Below are positions 60,244 through 64,000 of a stretch of DNA of 64,000 nt, piece after piece. Below the pieces are notes generated by a model. The model made no database searches. It was not told the DNA's origin and saw only the letters and a list, made by a program, of their open reading frames with translations. Source of the DNA: Rachycentron canadum (taxonomy: Eukaryota > Chordata > Actinopteri > Carangiformes > Rachycentridae); NCBI GenBank assembly GCA_038496675.1, contig CM076651.1, forward strand, positions 2,408,401 to 2,472,400, in the 5' to 3' direction. The stretch's first letter is position 1. Each line of letters starts with the position of its first letter. A program made the position numbers and the translations under genes.

Positions 60244-60302
60244 AGCAGAAAACTGTGAGGCAGTCAGAGAAGCAGCTCTGAGTCAGACAATCACTGAACC
60301 AA
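60244..60302 (+). other. possible small internal exon
   Basis: A stretch of 59 bases is bounded by CCCGCAG on the left and GTGAGTATT on the right, both good splice matches. One frame is open through it (AENCEAVREAALSQTITEP). No partner exons were identified, and sites like this arise by chance in long intergenic DNA. Confidence 0.15.
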
Positions 60303-60309
60303 GTGAGTA

Positions 60310-61110
60310 TTACTTTTACCTCTTATATTTTTAATGCTGAGTGGGCTGAGTGCACAGGGACAGACTTTTACTGAGGCTCAGATCAAACTGAGACTCCAGA
60401 TAAATGTTACATTCATCTGACGAAGCACAAAGTCGAGCTCTTGACTGTCTGCACTGAGTCACCGTGGATTCTGGATAAATTATGAGGGTATAGTAACACA
60501 GGAATTTAACAGCCGAGCTGCCGATGACACAGCAAATCATGTGGGAATGAAATAAATCAGTGAAAATATCAAACCTAAGTTGGGGCAGTTTTAATCCTAC
60601 ATACAAACTTAGATTTGTCTCTTGCAGATTTAGACTGATTCACGAAACGGACCTATTCTCAGATCTATTAACTCAGAGATAAGGTCACGGCTATACAGAG
60701 GGAGGACTGAGCTCTGCTACATGTCCGAGCTGCACAGATTACGTAGCTCTGGAAGGTTTTGTACAACAGTTACCGAGTTGCCCATGTTCTTCAGTTTGAA
60801 GTTATCCATCTGTTATTTGTGGCTGGAGCCAACCTCAGCTGACACTGGCCACAGGGCTGATGTTCAATTTCTCTTCATTTTAAATCAATTTGTCATATGT
60901 TTTGGACAGAAAATGTCTCCAACGTCTGTCTCCACATGCAGCTGCTAAAATGACAAAAAAATATATTCATATTTTTCATGTCTGTCACATATCAGATTCA
61001 GCCTGGACATGACTTAGTGGAAAATATCCATGATATCAAAATGGTAATACATCTTTTCTCCGTCCAATTTTGTTGCTCGATGATCCACCATGCAAAAAAA
61101 AAAAAATCCT
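60310..61110. other. stretch without a recognised gene
   Basis: No coding signal or recognised repeat. Confidence 0.5.
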
Positions 61111-61116
61111 CTGGTT

Positions 61117-61425
61117 GTAAAAAGAAGTCAGATTGTATTGAAGTCTATGGGAAAATGTCCCCACTTCTCCCTTGATTTATTAGCTCAGTAAACGTTTTCC
61201 TAATGAGTTTATGGTCTCAGTCTCTAGTTTCAAGTCTTTTTTTTTTTTAAATGATGGTCCCATTTAGAGGAAACCAGACCATAAACCAGGGTATGAGTTA
61301 GGGGTGTGGCAACTGTGTGATTGGCGCACATGGCAAACAGAGCAGGTCAGACCCACCCCTCACTCCTGCTCAGCTCCACCCTCTCCTCCAAGTATGATTT
61401 GCTCTGGTTTTCAAAAAACCAAGTG
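61117..61425 (-). mobile_element. family A repeat
   Basis: It reads GTAAAAAGAAGTCAGATTGT, TTGAAGTCTATGGGAAAATG, GATTTATTAGCTCAGTAAAC, GGGTGTGGCAACTGTGTGAT, GCAGGTCAGACCCACCCCTC and TCCTGCTCAGCTCCACC. The GACCATCAGGGGGCGACTCC block and the outer end are missing. Confidence 0.85.
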
Positions 61426-61429
61426 GAAA

Positions 61430-62470
61430 CAAACAGATGCAAAAGAGGAAAAGATGTCAGACCTCGACATGTGCTCATTTAATCATTGTTATTCTATATG
61501 TGTGAAGCACCTGTTACACTGCGCCCGGGGTTTTTCCCTCCTACAGGATGTTTGGAGCTGAGAACAGGAGGTTAAAACTCCCTCACTGCCTCTATCTCCA
61601 TCCCTCTCAGCCATGTTCTCCATTTCCTTTCTCTCCTCCCTCCTTATTGTGCTCACCCTCTTACATCCCATGTTCCTTTCTCAACAGACCTCTGACCTTT
61701 TGACACAACAATCCCCACATTGTTTCCACTCTTCAGCTCAGACCAGAAGAGCGTTGCTCAGATTGTCGCTGTCACTGCAGGTTTGATGTATGAATGATCT
61801 TCAGCCTCGGTGGCTCAGGTTCATTCTGTCTGTGCAGCTGCAAACACAGTCGTCACGCTGTTGTGTGTTTGGTTTGGATGATAAACTAAAGAGCAGCTCA
61901 CTGTCATTACAGGGTTGTCAGGCTGGAAGACGCTGAGAGTGTGAAGGAGTGTTTATAAAATTCCTCAAGAAAAAACTTGACATTTAGTGATTTGTTAAAG
62001 GGCGACTTTTAAATGAGATTGAACAGCAGAACTCGTATCTGATGACAACAAAGTGTGAGAAACACCCGATTCAGCTGCATGTTCGTGAAAGCTGAAACCT
62101 TAGTGAGTGGTGTCCAAGATTATGATGACAAACAAAACATGTCAGTATTTTAAGTTTATTTTAAGCCAATGTGAAAATAAATGTTTTTGTCTAGGGAACA
62201 ATGGTGACGCTAAAGTCTGTCTCGGCCAATGAAAATATATCATCCCTGCGATTTTTGAACTTTCTGGGAGACAATTGACTTTTGGCTAATTCAGTTCAAC
62301 AACAGCAGGTCATCATCAAACCTGAGCACAGGGACAGCTGACATGTGACTGAGGAAAAGGTTGGAAATGAGGACGTAAATATTGACGCTCTGGACCCGTG
62401 GTGCAATTTGTTTTAGCCGCCTAGTTGTGTATCCAGGGAAGGAAATGTTGGTCCACCACTTTGACCAATT
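61430..62470. other. stretch without a recognised gene
   Basis: CT-rich patch near 61575-61680. No coding signal. Confidence 0.5.
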
Positions 62471-62474
62471 TAAC

Positions 62475-62772
62475 CATAGACTGTGTATAAAAATAGATGT
62501 AGCCGATGCTGAAGAGCCTTCAACCTTCATTCCATCTAATGACCATCAGGGGGCGACTCCACTGGTTGTTAAAGAAGTCAGATTGTATTGAAGTCAACGG
62601 GAAAATGTCCCTACTTCTCACTTTATTACCACAGTAAACATTGTCCTAACATTTCCACCCCTCACTCCTCCTCAGCTCCACCATCTCTTCCAATTATGGT
62701 TTCTTCTGGTTTCATAAAACCAAGATGGCGACGGCTCAAGTACCAAGTCAAGGCTTCAAAATGGCAGTTACC
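62475..62772 (-). mobile_element. family A repeat with both ends
   Basis: It begins with CATAGACTGTGTATAAAAAT and continues AGATGTAGCCGATGCTGAAG, TAATGACCATCAGGGGGCGA, GTCAGATTGTATTGAAGTCA and CCCCTCACTCCTCCTCAGCT. It reaches AAAACCAAGATGGCGACGGC and GGCTTCAAAATGGCAGTTAC. The middle (TAGCCACGCCCCC) is deleted. It shows both outer ends of the family best. Confidence 0.85.
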
Positions 62773-62779
62773 ACTTGTG

Positions 62780-63125
62780 TTTCACGCTAATTAGCAAATG
62801 TAAAGCACTAAGATGGTGAACATGCTAAACATCAGCCTGTTAGCATTGACTCTTATAGACTCTTGTTAGCTTCAGATCAGCTCAGTGGACCTTTAACATC
62901 AGTTAGAGCTGAATCTGTGTGTAAGGATGAATGAATCAAGGCAAATGATTGACTATAGATCAGTTGTTGCCTCAATGTGGTTTGATGTTGGTGGAGTCAG
63001 TGATTGAAACAAGTCCAGCACTTTATTGTTCTCTGACCAACTGATGTGATATGTTGCATTTTAGAATCATGTTGGAGCCTTGTCCTTAAAAACAAAACAA
63101 TCGTGATAAAATCTTTATTACAGGT
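62780..63125. other. stretch without a recognised gene
   Basis: Contains one isolated GGACCTTTAACATC (62889-62902), equal to the core of the 30-bp minisatellite. No coding signal. Confidence 0.5.
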
Positions 63126-63129
63126 CGTG

Positions 63130-63335
63130 CACTAATCAGTGGTCGGTGGCTTGATCCCCGGTTCCTCCAGTCAACGTGTCGAAGGGGACAAGGTCCTGAA
63201 CCTCGCGCTGACCCTGACAGTTGTTGCATTAGGTTACGAGTGTGTGTACGTATGTGATGTGCGAATGTGTGAGTGAATGGGTGAAAGCATTGTAAAGCGC
63301 TTTGCGTGGTGGATTACAGTCAGAGACTCAAATGA
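63130..63335 (+). mobile_element. tRNA-derived SINE, 5' truncated
   Basis: GTCGGTGGCTTGATCCCCGG then TTCCTCCAGTCAACGTGTCG contains a diverged B box (GGTTCGATCCC type). It is followed by GTGAATGGGTGAAAGCATTG and TAAAGCGCTTTGCGTGG, the usual 3' part of a widespread teleost SINE. The A-box half is missing. Confidence 0.7.
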
Positions 63336-63339
63336 GTCT

Positions 63340-64000
63340 GTCGAGAGTCTCATATACAGTACAGCTTCAAAATAAAGTGCTCCAAGTCTCACTCTGTGGT
63401 CTGGTGGATCTCTTGGCATTAGTAAAGTAGCAATAAAAATCTGGATCTTTCTAGAAGCTCTTATGGCTTCTAACCCAGGGCTTAAGATGGGACCAAACCT
63501 GAGCAAAATACTAGTTGATTTAACCTTAAATACTTGGACTTCACTTCTTACTGCCTGCTGTCCAAACCAAACAGTGTTTAAGTCTGGAGGAGTGAAATGT
63601 GCTGGAGTTGGGCTGAACACACCTCACACACTGGAGAGGATCTACAAACTGAAGAGGGATTCTTCACACACACGCCACACTTTTGTTTTTCTGTTTCTTT
63701 TTCTGTCACGGCCTCGAACATAAACAGCCGCTGTTTCATTCACTGGACTTGAGTCAGATGCATGTACACATGAAGACCGTTTCAAGCTTAAAAGCACCTG
63801 ATTGAACTTGACTTCAGTCTCACGAACTGAGATTTCCTGTACAAAACAATGACTTTCCGTTATAACTGTGACTGTTGGAGTCCTGCAGATCTGCAATGCG
63901 ATTTATGTACAACGGGACCCTGAGAACAGCTCGACTTCAACTGTAAAACCAAGTGACTTGTGGCTTCGCTGTTGTTTTTTTTTCTTTCTTTTTTTTAGCA
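63340..64000. other. stretch without a recognised gene
   Basis: The open frames at 63234-63620 (minus) and 63463-63723 (plus) overlap each other and are unrecognised. Poly-T rich end (63975-63996). Confidence 0.5.

Noticed and set aside
1..64000. Bacterial-type features (operons, CRISPR array, defence island, prophage)
   Set aside because: The regularly spaced repeats here are head-to-tail minisatellites without unique spacers, and the gene structure and repeats are vertebrate.

Overview
The window looks like a teleost, probably percomorph, nuclear genome. It has vertebrate-style gene structure, very long microsatellites, fish-type Tc1 transposon relics, short non-autonomous repeats and one 390-base assembly gap. 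This placement rests on remembered repeat and protein sequences; no search was run.

Only one gene can be named with confidence: the first coding exon of an XK-related membrane protein, best matching XKR7, on the minus strand at 25510-26129. It starts with the conserved MAAKSDG and ends at a consensus splice donor in a CpG-rich block. The later XKR exons were not found to its left, so intron 1 should exceed 25 kb and fill roughly the first 25.5 kb. The 38 kb to the right is upstream of the gene and appears intergenic. It holds at best two speculative exons: a possible last exon with poly(A) signals near 57762-58320, and a small one near 60244-60302.

Layout. 1-4.4 kb: microsatellites, a 590-base purine tract and repeat family A. 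5.9-8.7 kb: SINE-like repeats. 11.5-12.6 kb: a MITE carrying a 30-bp minisatellite. 19.9-22.4 kb: another inverted-repeat element and a Tc1 transposase relic. 25.3-26.3 kb: xkr7 exon 1, its GA-rich leader and a CA/CG tract. 26.7-27.2 kb: C-rich repeat and gap. 29.5-34.6 kb: dispersed repeats, family A in tandem and a second MITE with the same minisatellite. 37.4-40.7 kb: GATA and CA arrays and two Tc1/mariner relics. 45-51 kb: families A and B and a third transposase relic. 53.6-54.5 kb: a 33-bp minisatellite. 56-57 kb: families A and B. 59-63.4 kb: a non-LTR retrotransposon fragment, two more family A copies and a SINE.

I found no undescribed multi-gene system. The most unusual structure is the pair of minisatellites whose repeat unit contains the terminal sequence and TTAA target of the MITE that carries them.
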